Positions 7,736 to 15,348 of a stretch of 19,646 nt of DNA are shown in pieces. Below the pieces are notes generated by a model. It did no database searches. It had not been told where the DNA came from and was given only the letters and a program-made list of their open reading frames with translations. The stretch lies in contig CAZQKL010000032.1 in the NCBI GenBank assembly GCA_964593895.1, positions 1 to 19,646 of the forward strand. Reading direction: 5' to 3'. The DNA comes from CAZQKL01 sp964593895 [NCBI: uncultured bacterium] (lineage in GTDB: Bacteria > DYJV01). The stretch's first letter is position 1, and each line of letters starts with the position of its first letter. The position numbers and the translations under genes were made by a program.

Positions 7736-10718
7736 AATAATTCCTCACAACATTTTGATAAGCTTCAATCCTTGTTAAAATTCCAGCAATTGCTGAATGC
7801 TCATCAAATTCAAGAATTAAAAATGGTTTTTCATAAAAAAGATAGTATAGAAAATGCTCCAAAAATGAATCAACGCCACAACTAAAATTTGTTATATGAA
7901 GCAGAAAAAGATTTTCTGTTTTTACAACTTTTTTAGCTGTTCTTAAAATTCTTGCCCCAAATCCCCAATACATTTTTGGAAAATCATCTAAATTTTCCTG
8001 TTCATAATCAATAAAATCATACGGTAAAGCAATTATTCCTCTTTTAGAAAGATGTCTTCCAAGATATAAATTCAATCTTAAATCGTAAAGATTATAAGGT
8101 CTTCCTGTAATAATCCATACTGGCTTTTCTTTATTTTCACTTAATATTTCTTTTCCTTTCTCTTTTAATTTCTTTTTAAATTGGGAGTATTCAGAAAATC
8201 CTATTTTAAAGGCATTATAAACCTTTTTTTCAGACTTAACAATCTTTTTTAATTTTTCAGGTAATGATTCAAAAAATCTAAAAGCATTAAATTTTAAACT
8301 TTCTCTTAAATGAATATGAGGTCTAATTACTTTTTCATCAGGAATATTAAATGCAACTCTTGTTACATATTGAGATGCTGAAACCATGGGGCAAAATTGA
8401 GATTTTTCTGTTTCATTTAAAGATGGCATATCAAGAACATTTGGTAAAAAATAGAATTCAGCTTTATCAAGAATATGTTTCACATGACCATGAAAAACCT
8501 TTATTGGAAAACAAGTTGGTGCATTAACTGAAACTACTCCCTGAGAAACAATTTCATTATTTGTAAATGGTGATAAATATATCCCAAACCCAAGTTCAGA
8601 TAAAATTGTTACCCAAAAAATTATCCATTCATGAAAATGAAGACCAAATGGAATAGCAACTGTGGGAAAATTTTTATTGTTATTTGAATGCTTACCTGGT
8701 GCGACATTATATTTTTCTAAAAATTCCAATAGTATATCATTTCTGTATTTGAAAAAATCTTCTTGAGGCTTTCCTTTGTAATTTGTTACTTCATATCTTC
8801 CACAATCACCACCCCAAATACTTTTTCTTCCACCAAAATTATAAATTTTTAGCTTACATTCATTTGTACAATTTTTATCAGCTCTACAAATTGCCTCTTT
8901 AAAAGTTACTTTTTTTTCAATAAGTTCCTTAAAATTTCTATTTTTCTGAGAAAATTTCTCCTTTTCATACTTCTCCTTTACAAGCAATGCAGCTCCATAA
9001 GCTCCCATTACTTCCCTATGTTTTGGAACAATAATCTCTTTTTTTAAAACCCTTTCAAAAGCTGCAACAATTGCTTTATTTAATGATGGTCCACCAAGAA
9101 ACATAATTTTGTTTCCAATAAATCTATTTCCAACAACTCTATTTAAATAATTATAAACAATAGCATAACTTAATCCTGCTATTAAATCTTCTCTTTTTGC
9201 GCCTTTTTGAGCATATCCCATAATGTCTGATTCCATAAAAACTGTACATCTTTCTGTTAATTTTATTGGAGATTTTGAGGAAAGAGCAACTTCCTGAAAC
9301 TCTTTTACAATGTTTATTTTGAATTTATTAGCAAGCTCATGCAAAAAACTTCCAGTTCCAGCTGAACAAACTTTATTCATTTCAAAATCAACTGGATATT
9401 TATTTCTCAATCTTATATACTTGGAATCTTGTCCACCAATTTCAAAAATAGTATCAATATCCTCATTAATATGAATTGCTCCTCTTGCATGAGCTGTTAT
9501 CTCATCAATGACTAAATCAGCATCAAGAAAATCTCCAATAACATTTCTTCCAGAACCAGTTGTTGCAATTCCAATTATATCAACATTGCCTTTTGTATCT
9601 TCAAATAAAAATTTTAATAATGATTGAGTAACCTCAATTGGTCTACCCATTGTAGGTCTATAACATTTATGAATTATTTCCCCATTTTCATCTATTAAAG
9701 CATATTTTGTGCTTGTTGAACCAATATCAACACCTAAAAAGGTTTTTATTTTACTTTTTGCTTTAAAAGGAGGTAAAGAATTATCATCATCAAATTTTGT
9801 TAGTTCAAGTTTCAAAGGTTCTGCAGTGGGAAATGAAACCTTTACTGACCTTTTATTTAATTTTGATAAATCTATCTTATTTGAGATATCTTTTTCTCTT
9901 CCTAATTCAGCAGCACCAATTGCAGTTAAATGCAAAAAATTATCTGGCACCACTAAATCTGGTATATACTTTTTGAAAGCTTTTACCTGAAGTTTATTTG
10001 CTGCAAGACCACCTGAAAAAATTACAGGTTTATCAATCTCTTGATTTCCAATAAGAGTTGTTATTAAATTTACTGTATTACCATAATGAACTCCAGCAAT
10101 AATATTTTCTACAGGCTCACCATTATTTTGTAAATGTATCATATCTGATTTTGTAAAAACTGTACATCTACAGGCAACTGGAGCTGGAGAAGTGCTTTTT
10201 AATCCAAGTTCTATAAATTTTTCTAAAACCTTTTCATGGTGCTTCTGATAATCCTCAAAATTCATTCCAAAAATACTTTGAGATAATCTTTCTGCCTGCT
10301 GTTCTATAAAAGAGCCAGTTCCTGATGCACAAGGTTCATTTATTGAAAAATCAGTTATAAACCAGTCATTTCCTGAATTATCAATTTTAATTAAGATTGC
10401 CTGTTGACCACCTACATTAATAATTGTTCTAACTTTTGGATAGACTTTTAAAGCACCAATTGCAAGAGTTATTGTGTCTATTTCGTAAGGTAAATCTATT
10501 TTTTCAGAGATAGGCAATCCTAAAGAACCAGTTAGATAGCAACCTTTTAAACTATCCTTTGGAAATTTATTGTAAATTTCTTCAATTAAATTATTAATCT
10601 CCTTCTCAATTAATCCATAATGGCGAACATAAGGAGAAATGTAAACTAATTTGCCATTTTCATCCACTATTGCACACTTTATGCTCACACTTCCAATATC
10701 AATTCCAAGATAATACAT
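7716..10718 (-). CDS. Acyl-CoA dehydratase activase-like protein with two BadF/HgdC ATPase domains and a DUF2229 region
   Basis: Activases of this family hydrolyse ATP to push an electron from a [4Fe-4S] cluster onto a partner enzyme. This 1000-residue protein has two tandem ASKHA ATPase domains. Domain 1 (about 1-275) has LGIDIGSVSIK (4-14), EPCASGTGS and CTVFTKSD, with putative cluster cysteines Cys130 and Cys185. Domain 2 (about 326-585) has LGVDIGSTSTK, VCSAGTGS and CTVFMESD, with Cys451 and Cys491. A four-cysteine segment (Cys611, Cys617, Cys621, Cys639) follows and may bind a further cluster or metal. The rest (about 660-1000) matches the DUF2229 type. It abuts the radical SAM gene (TAA then ATG) and overlaps the HgdB-like gene. 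In many relatives this and the next protein are one chain. Its partner substrate is unknown. Confidence 0.88.
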   Translation of the reverse strand: MYYLGIDIGSVSIKCAIVDENGKLVYISPYVRHYGLIEKEINNLIEEIYNKFPKDSLKGCYLTGSLGLPISEKIDLPYEIDTITLAIGALKVYPKVRTIINVGGQQAILIKIDNSGNDWFITDFSINEPCASGTGSFIEQQAERLSQSIFGMNFEDYQKHHEKVLEKFIELGLKSTSPAPVACRCTVFTKSDMIHLQNNGEPVENIIAGVHYGNTVNLITTLIGNQEIDKPVIFSGGLAANKLQVKAFKKYIPDLVVPDNFLHLTAIGAAELGREKDISNKIDLSKLNKRSVKVSFPTAEPLKLELTKFDDDNSLPPFKAKSKIKTFLGVDIGSTSTKYALIDENGEIIHKCYRPTMGRPIEVTQSLLKFLFEDTKGNVDIIGIATTGSGRNVIGDFLDADLVIDEITAHARGAIHINEDIDTIFEIGGQDSKYIRLRNKYPVDFEMNKVCSAGTGSFLHELANKFKINIVKEFQEVALSSKSPIKLTERCTVFMESDIMGYAQKGAKREDLIAGLSYAIVYNYLNRVVGNRFIGNKIMFLGGPSLNKAIVAAFERVLKKEIIVPKHREVMGAYGAALLVKEKYEKEKFSQKNRNFKELIEKKVTFKEAICRADKNCTNECKLKIYNFGGRKSIWGGDCGRYEVTNYKGKPQEDFFKYRNDILLEFLEKYNVAPGKHSNNNKNFPTVAIPFGLHFHEWIIFWVTILSELGFGIYLSPFTNNEIVSQGVVSVNAPTCFPIKVFHGHVKHILDKAEFYFLPNVLDMPSLNETEKSQFCPMVSASQYVTRVAFNIPDEKVIRPHIHLRESLKFNAFRFFESLPEKLKKIVKSEKKVYNAFKIGFSEYSQFKKKLKEKGKEILSENKEKPVWIITGRPYNLYDLRLNLYLGRHLSKRGIIALPYDFIDYEQENLDDFPKMYWGFGARILRTAKKVVKTENLFLLHITNFSCGVDSFLEHFLYYLFYEKPFLILEFDEHSAIAGILTRIEAYQNVVRNYYGSLSI

Positions 10719-11855
10719 TTATGATGTCCCGAAAAGGTCTGAATAGGCGTGTTTAATTACCCATTGTAAGGAATAAATTAAAGATTTTGTATAGTGATAA
10801 ACTTGGAAATTACATGTACTTAAACAATGTTTAGAACACTCTTTCTTCATTTCATTTAATTTCTTTTTATCAAATTTAGGACCATCAAAAACATTACCCC
10901 AATCTTCACTACTACCGTAAAATTCAAAGCATGGAGCAAATGTTCCATCAAGTCTTATAACCATTGACAAATCACCAGCTCTACAGTTCCATCCTTTTAA
11001 TTTTCCTCTTATAAAATCTTTCATTAACCTTAAATGTTCAATTGAATTGACCATTGTAAATCCAGATTTGTTTTTTTCAATTAACCAATCAACTAAATTA
11101 TCAACTTCCTCAAATTGCTCAGGAGTAATCCAGAGTCCATCATCTTTATCAAAATTTTCATAATCAATTGGAGGGGGTTCATTTATATGATAATCTGTTG
11201 CAATTCCAAGTCTATTTGCAATTTCTGTTAAAGTTTTTACATCTTCAATATTGTTTCTTGTAATATTTATATTAAAAAAGGTTATATAACCATATTCAGG
11301 TTCTTTCTCAAGTAAATATTCAAGTTTATCTGCAATTTTACTTAATGCTTTTGGTAAACCCTCTTTTGGTCTTACAACATCAACAGCTAAATTTATTGTC
11401 GCAACTCCTGCTTTCCCAATTGCATTTATAAAATCCTCATCAAGTAAATAGCCATTTGTAGGTAAATATACAAAAAAACCTTCATGAACTGCATATTCTG
11501 TAAGTTCAATAATAAAATCTTTCCTAACAAGAGGTTCTCCTCCCATGTAAGCAAGAACTCTACATCCAATAGATTTAAGCCAATCAACACATTTTCTTGC
11601 AACATCCATACTCATTCCTGGAATTTTTTTACCTTGACTATAACAGTATTTACAATTGAGATTACAATTTAAATCTGTATAAAGATAAGCAAGGACAGGA
11701 CTAAAATCTTTTTTAAATCTTCCTTTTAAATAAGGTATAAGCCACGATTTAAAACCACGAATAGCATTTTTAATAAAATATGAACGAGGCTTTTTAATAT
11801 CACATTTTATTGAATCAAGGGAATTTGTTTTAAAATATTCTTGTAAATGAACCAT
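10719..11855 (-). CDS. Radical SAM protein with SPASM-like C-terminal cysteine cluster
   Basis: The 378-residue protein has the radical SAM motif CNLNCKYC (Cys64, Cys68, Cys71), which binds the [4Fe-4S] cluster that cleaves S-adenosylmethionine, and the GGEP motif (105-108). The C-terminal region holds Cys291 (NCRAG), Cys309 (APCFEF), Cys340, Cys344 and Cys348 (C-x3-C-x3-C), consistent with one or more auxiliary clusters in a SPASM or twitch-like domain. It leads the unit with the activase, HgdB-like protein and M24 peptidase. Pairing with an ATP-driven electron activator suggests a linked redox process, but the substrate is unknown. The ATG at 11855 lies 9 bases after a perfect -10 box, so the mRNA is predicted to be nearly leaderless. 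No Shine-Dalgarno site sits at normal distance. Confidence 0.85.
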   Translation of the reverse strand: MVHLQEYFKTNSLDSIKCDIKKPRSYFIKNAIRGFKSWLIPYLKGRFKKDFSPVLAYLYTDLNCNLNCKYCYSQGKKIPGMSMDVARKCVDWLKSIGCRVLAYMGGEPLVRKDFIIELTEYAVHEGFFVYLPTNGYLLDEDFINAIGKAGVATINLAVDVVRPKEGLPKALSKIADKLEYLLEKEPEYGYITFFNINITRNNIEDVKTLTEIANRLGIATDYHINEPPPIDYENFDKDDGLWITPEQFEEVDNLVDWLIEKNKSGFTMVNSIEHLRLMKDFIRGKLKGWNCRAGDLSMVIRLDGTFAPCFEFYGSSEDWGNVFDGPKFDKKKLNEMKKECSKHCLSTCNFQVYHYTKSLIYSLQWVIKHAYSDLFGTS

Positions 11856-11864
11856 TGTATTTTA

Positions 11865-11893
11865 ATTATACTCCTAAAAATTAATTCTGTCAA
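11865..11893 (-). promoter_or_regulatory. Consensus sigma70-type promoter of the radical SAM/activase unit, predicted leaderless
   Basis: On the minus strand TTGACA (11893-11888) and TATAAT (11870-11865), both perfect consensus, are separated by exactly 17 bases. The start codon begins 9 bases after the -10 box, leaving a leader of about 1-3 bases. The -35 box begins 3 bases after the lptE stop, so this promoter fills the whole gap between the two genes. Confidence 0.85.
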
Positions 11894-11896
11894 TGA

Positions 11897-12418
11897 TTAA
11901 AAATTGTAAAAAAGCCAATCGTAAATATCTTCTGCAATTTTTTTAGTTACTTCTTTCACCACAATTTTTCTTAAATTTTCTGTAATACCAATATCAACAT
12001 TTTTCAAATTATACTCAGTAATTCCTGTGCGAAATTCTTTATTTTCAAGAAAATCTTTAGATTTTAAAACATTTCCAAATTTATCTATTAAATTTACCCT
12101 TACTTTTGCCCAAATTCTATATTCTAAAACTCTTTCAGAACTTAAATATGAAACTCCCGTATATTTAAATTCTTCTATATTTCCTTTTAAAAACAAATCT
12201 GCTTTTTTTAAATTTGAAACAAGAATTGTATCCTCATGAAGTATAATTTCATCCTTTAAATATTGAGTTAAAAAATCCTCAACTCTTGTTTCATTTGTGT
12301 TATTTTTAAAATAATAAACATAAATTTTGACAGGTTTTGAAAGTCTCTTTTGGGTTAATTTATAACCACAAGATATAAGGAAAATAATTAATAATGAAAC
12401 TGGAAAAATTTTTTTCAT
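11897..12418 (-). CDS. lptE: LptE-like outer membrane lipoprotein
   Basis: From ATG 12418 the 173-residue protein begins with a signal peptide (MKKIFPVSLLIIFLISC) ending in a lipobox LISC, so Cys17 would be lipidated. The mature part begins GYKL and continues with a KIYVYYFKN.T...VE..LTQYLKDEI pattern typical of LptE/LPS-assembly lipoproteins, which support LptD in placing lipopolysaccharide in the outer membrane. Sequence similarity in this family is low, so the exact role is moderately certain, but an exported lipoprotein is clear. A start at 12454 is open in frame but would put 12 residues before the signal peptide. It is divergent from mnmE, with a predicted promoter at 12427-12454 that leaves almost no leader. 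Confidence 0.75.
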   Translation of the reverse strand: MKKIFPVSLLIIFLISCGYKLTQKRLSKPVKIYVYYFKNNTNETRVEDFLTQYLKDEIILHEDTILVSNLKKADLFLKGNIEEFKYTGVSYLSSERVLEYRIWAKVRVNLIDKFGNVLKSKDFLENKEFRTGITEYNLKNVDIGITENLRKIVVKEVTKKIAEDIYDWLFYNF

Positions 12419-12426
12419 TTGCTCTT

Positions 12427-12454
12427 TGATAACACAATAAATAAAAAAAATCAA
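12427..12454 (-). promoter_or_regulatory. Promoter of lptE, predicted leaderless
   Basis: On the minus strand TTGATT (12454-12449) and TTATCA (12432-12427) are separated by 16 bases. The ATG at 12418 follows 8 bases after the -10 box, giving a leader of about 1-2 bases. Its -35 box is only 2 bases from the -35 box of the divergent mnmE promoter. Confidence 0.5.
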
Positions 12455-12456
12455 TT

Positions 12457-12485
12457 TTGACGAAAATTTATTTGTGTGTTAAAAA
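12457..12485 (+). promoter_or_regulatory. Promoter of mnmE, predicted leaderless
   Basis: TTGACG (12457-12462), a 17-base spacer and TAAAAA (12480-12485; TTAAAA one base earlier is also possible) precede the ATG at 12492 by only 6 bases after the -10 box. The transcript should start at the A of ATG. There is no Shine-Dalgarno site between the promoter and the gene. Confidence 0.55.
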
Positions 12486-12491
12486 ATAACT

Positions 12492-13823
12492 ATGGCTGAT
12501 ACAATTTGTGCAATATCAACTCCTGTTGGAATCGGTGGTATAGCTATTGTAAGATTAAGTGGTGATAAAGCTGTTGAGATTGTAAAAAAAATTTTTAAAA
12601 AATTTCCTGAAAATATAGAATCACATAAACTTTATTATGGTCATATTGTTTTTAACAATGAAATTATTGATGAAGTCCTTGTTTCTGTTATGTTTTCCCC
12701 AAAGAGTTATACAAGAGAAGATGTTGTTGAAATAAACTGTCATGGTGGATATCTTATAGCAAAAAAAATTCTTGAAATTTTAATTAATCTTGGAGCAAGG
12801 CTTGCAGAACCTGGAGAATTTACAAAAAGAGCTTTTTTAAATGGAAGGATAGATTTAATTCAAGCAGAAGCAGTAGTAAATGTAATAAACTCAAAAAATG
12901 AAATTTCATTAAAATTATTTGAAAAACAATTAACAGGAAAAACCAAAAAAGAGATTGAAAAACTAAAAAGGGAATTTATTGATATTTCAGCTACTCTTGA
13001 AAGTTTAATTGATTTTGATGAAGAGATTGAAGAAGTTTCATTGGAAAGTATAAAAATAAGACTTCAAAAAAATTTAGAAAAAATAAAAAAAATAATTGAA
13101 AACTACAATTCAATCAAAAATTTTATTGAAGGAGTAAAAATTGTAATTGCTGGAGCACCAAATTCAGGTAAATCCTCTTTACTTAATTATTTTTTAAAGA
13201 AAAATAGAGCAATTATTAGTGATATCCCTGGCACTACAAGAGATACAATTGAGGAAGAATTTTATTTCAAAAATATACCAGTTAAATTAATTGATACTGC
13301 AGGAATTAGGGAAACTAAAAATATTATTGAAAAAGAAGGAATAAAAAGGGCTTTTGAAAAGATAGAAGAAGCTGATATTGTTATTTATCTTTACGATGTT
13401 ACAGTAGGATTGAAAGATTTTGAAAAAAAAATCATTAAAGAAAAATTAAAAAATAAAAAGGTCATTATTTGTGCAAACAAGATTGATAAGATTAAAGACT
13501 TTAAAGTAAAAAATGCAATTCCAATCTCTATTAAAGAAAAAATAAATCTTGGTAAACTTGAAAAAGAGATAGAGAAAATTCTTGAAAAGGATAGATTTAT
13601 AAGCGATGAAAGTTTAATAATTACAAATCTTAGGCAATTAAAAATTTTTGAAAATATAAAAAATATCATTGAAAGTGCTTTAAAAAATTTTGATAATCTT
13701 TATGTTGATGAACTATCTTTTGAAATTAAAGAAATACTCAATGAATTGGGAAAACTTACTGGTGAGATAACCTCTGAAGATATACTTGATGCAATTTTTA
13801 GTCAATTCTGCATAGGTAAATAG
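12492..13823 (+). CDS. mnmE: tRNA modification GTPase MnmE
   Basis: MnmE, with MnmG, modifies U34 of certain tRNAs (cmnm5/nm5 groups). The 443-residue protein is full length: an N-terminal folate-binding domain (MADTICAISTPVGIGGIAIV, and GEFTKRAFLNGRIDL at about 108-122), a helical domain, and an inserted G domain with GAPNSGKSS (221-229), DIPGTTRD (244-251), DTAG (268-271) and NKID (329-332). It ends with the diagnostic CIGK, whose Cys440 is catalytically important. It is a single gene with its own promoter. It stops 2 bases before a strong hairpin that separates it from the convergent flavodoxin gene. Confidence 0.97.
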   Translation: MADTICAISTPVGIGGIAIVRLSGDKAVEIVKKIFKKFPENIESHKLYYGHIVFNNEIIDEVLVSVMFSPKSYTREDVVEINCHGGYLIAKKILEILINLGARLAEPGEFTKRAFLNGRIDLIQAEAVVNVINSKNEISLKLFEKQLTGKTKKEIEKLKREFIDISATLESLIDFDEEIEEVSLESIKIRLQKNLEKIKKIIENYNSIKNFIEGVKIVIAGAPNSGKSSLLNYFLKKNRAIISDIPGTTRDTIEEEFYFKNIPVKLIDTAGIRETKNIIEKEGIKRAFEKIEEADIVIYLYDVTVGLKDFEKKIIKEKLKNKKVIICANKIDKIKDFKVKNAIPISIKEKINLGKLEKEIEKILEKDRFISDESLIITNLRQLKIFENIKNIIESALKNFDNLYVDELSFEIKEILNELGKLTGEITSEDILDAIFSQFCIGK

Positions 13824-13824
13824 A

Positions 13825-13846
13825 AGCACAGGGACCTCCCTGTGCT
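13825..13846. terminator. Hairpin between convergent mnmE and flavodoxin genes, likely bidirectional terminator
   Basis: AGCACAGGG and CCCTGTGCT form a perfect 9-base stem around the loop ACCT. It is one of the few GC-rich spots in the region and fills the 30-base gap between two convergent stops. The plus-strand continuation CTAAATTTTAT is only moderately T-rich, and the minus-strand side (TCTATTTACC) is poorer, so termination is more likely for mnmE than for the facing operon. Confidence 0.7.
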
Positions 13847-13853
13847 CTAAATT

Positions 13854-14282
13854 TTATAAAGCAGAAAGTATCTTATCAACAAAGGCTGGAGCTAAATTTT
13901 CAGGTTTTTGACCAACCTGCTTAACTTTTAAAGGTTTTGCAGGCATTTTCATCCCAAATATTGCTTCCATTGTATCATGAATTCTTTGAGGAGCTTCTCC
14001 ACTCCAACCGTATGAACCAAATGCCCCTCCAATTTTATCCTTTAAATTCGCTTTTTCAGCAAGAAAGAGAAATGTTTTCATTGGTTGCATCATATCGCCA
14101 TGGTATGTTGCACTTCCAAACAAAAGGATATCATAATTTTCAAGCACCCCTGCATTTTCAACTTCTTTACAATCGCACATATCAGCTTCATGACCTTTCT
14201 CTTCAAAAATCTCTTTTAAAACTTGGGCTATCTTTTTTGTTTTATTTGTCCTTGATGCATAAGCTATAAAAACTTTAGCCAT
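13854..14282 (-). CDS. Flavodoxin, related to the C-terminal domain of FprA
   Basis: This 142-residue protein is a short flavodoxin. YASRTNKTKKIA (8-19) matches the FMN-phosphate loop, GSATYHGDMMQP (56-67) the first isoalloxazine loop, and GAFGSYGWSGE (86-96) the second. The last motif is the form found in flavodiiron proteins, and the DNA encoding it shares a 23-base identical run with fprA in the same operon (13999-14021 against 17569-17591). It probably carries electrons, perhaps to the oxidase-like or flavodiiron proteins encoded upstream. The ATG has AGGAGG upstream and overlaps the previous gene by 8 bases. It is last of the six-gene operon. Confidence 0.92.
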   Translation of the reverse strand: MAKVFIAYASRTNKTKKIAQVLKEIFEEKGHEADMCDCKEVENAGVLENYDILLFGSATYHGDMMQPMKTFLFLAEKANLKDKIGGAFGSYGWSGEAPQRIHDTMEAIFGMKMPAKPLKVKQVGQKPENLAPAFVDKILSAL

Positions 14283-15348
14283 TTGCTTCCTCCTGTTTAT
14301 TTAATTCATAATAATTCCTTTTTAATGCCCAGAAAAGTAATATTAAAAGACCTATTAAAAGAACACAGAATATTCCAAAAACATCCCATTGAGGTTTAAC
14401 CTTTAGGGTTGAATAATTAAAATATTTTGAAAAATAAAGATTTTCAACTACTCTTCTCACTATTGCCATTGAAACCATAGAAATTACCATTATAATGCTC
14501 AATTTTAACGGACTTTCACCTTTTGTGAAAACCCAGTATGCTCCAAGAAATCCTGCTAAAATTCCAATAATTAAAAAAGTTATACCAACAGGTGAAGAAA
14601 ATAATCCATTATAAATTTCTGGTTTATTAGATAGTAAGAACCATGGACCAACAACAATCTGTAGTAAAGTTGCGCCAAGAAAACTATTTTTCCCAAAATC
14701 ATACATCGCTTTTCTTAAACCTTCAGAATACCCTTTTCTCAATTTTGAATATACTGTTAGAAAAACACCTGTAAATGCAACTGCTGCAAGAATGAAATGG
14801 AGATATCTTGGAACAAGTGAATCTATATCAAACCAGAACCTTTTATGGGTATAAATTGATAGCCATTTATCAGGTTGCATTGATAATAGAGTGTTTGTAA
14901 CAAGCATTAAAGCAATATACAAAAATAAAATTGTAGCGATAACTCCCCAACCAAATCCTTTATCTTCAGGTGCTAATTTATACAGATAGTAAAAATAATA
15001 TCCAATAGCAAGAGCAGCAAGGACACACAACCATTTCCAACCTAAAATTACAGATGAGGAATAGAAAAACTGCCCATATAGAACTTGAACAAAAAGAAGT
15101 GGCGCAACTCCTGTTGTAATTGTCAAAGAAATAGTAAAAGTGTTAAATTTTGCTATTTCTTTTGAGATTTCTTTCCCATAGTCTTTTTTCCATCTTGAAA
15201 TAATCATTAATATACTACCACCTAAAGTTAAATTCATAAAAAGCAGATGCAAAATAAAAGTAAAAACAATGAAAAAAACAAAAAGTGGTGCTGGACTTGG
15301 AAGAGGAATTACATCTGGCTTTGGTATATAATTTAAAATACTACTCAT
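14275..15348 (-). CDS. Cytochrome bd-superfamily (CydA-like) membrane subunit without a heme c domain
   Basis: The 357-residue protein has about 8-9 predicted membrane helices. The first helix has LHLLFMNLTLGG with His34, placed like the N-terminal heme-ligating His of CydA (YHFLFVPLTLG). A later helix, RYLHFILAAVAFTGVF, has His184, placed like CydA His186. TNTLLSMQPDKW (about 151-162) resembles the CydA NGWMQHPVG segment. The paired glutamates of the CydA proton path are absent (LCVLAALAIGYY). There is no GRQPW quinol-loop motif. It is translated from a strong AAGGAGGGG site and overlaps the heme c-bearing partner gene by 8 bases, so the two likely form a complex. Family assignment is by motif alignment by eye. 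Oxygen, NO or another acceptor is possible. Confidence 0.65.
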   Translation of the reverse strand: MSSILNYIPKPDVIPLPSPAPLFVFFIVFTFILHLLFMNLTLGGSILMIISRWKKDYGKEISKEIAKFNTFTISLTITTGVAPLLFVQVLYGQFFYSSSVILGWKWLCVLAALAIGYYFYYLYKLAPEDKGFGWGVIATILFLYIALMLVTNTLLSMQPDKWLSIYTHKRFWFDIDSLVPRYLHFILAAVAFTGVFLTVYSKLRKGYSEGLRKAMYDFGKNSFLGATLLQIVVGPWFLLSNKPEIYNGLFSSPVGITFLIIGILAGFLGAYWVFTKGESPLKLSIIMVISMVSMAIVRRVVENLYFSKYFNYSTLKVKPQWDVFGIFCVLLIGLLILLFWALKRNYYELNKQEEANG

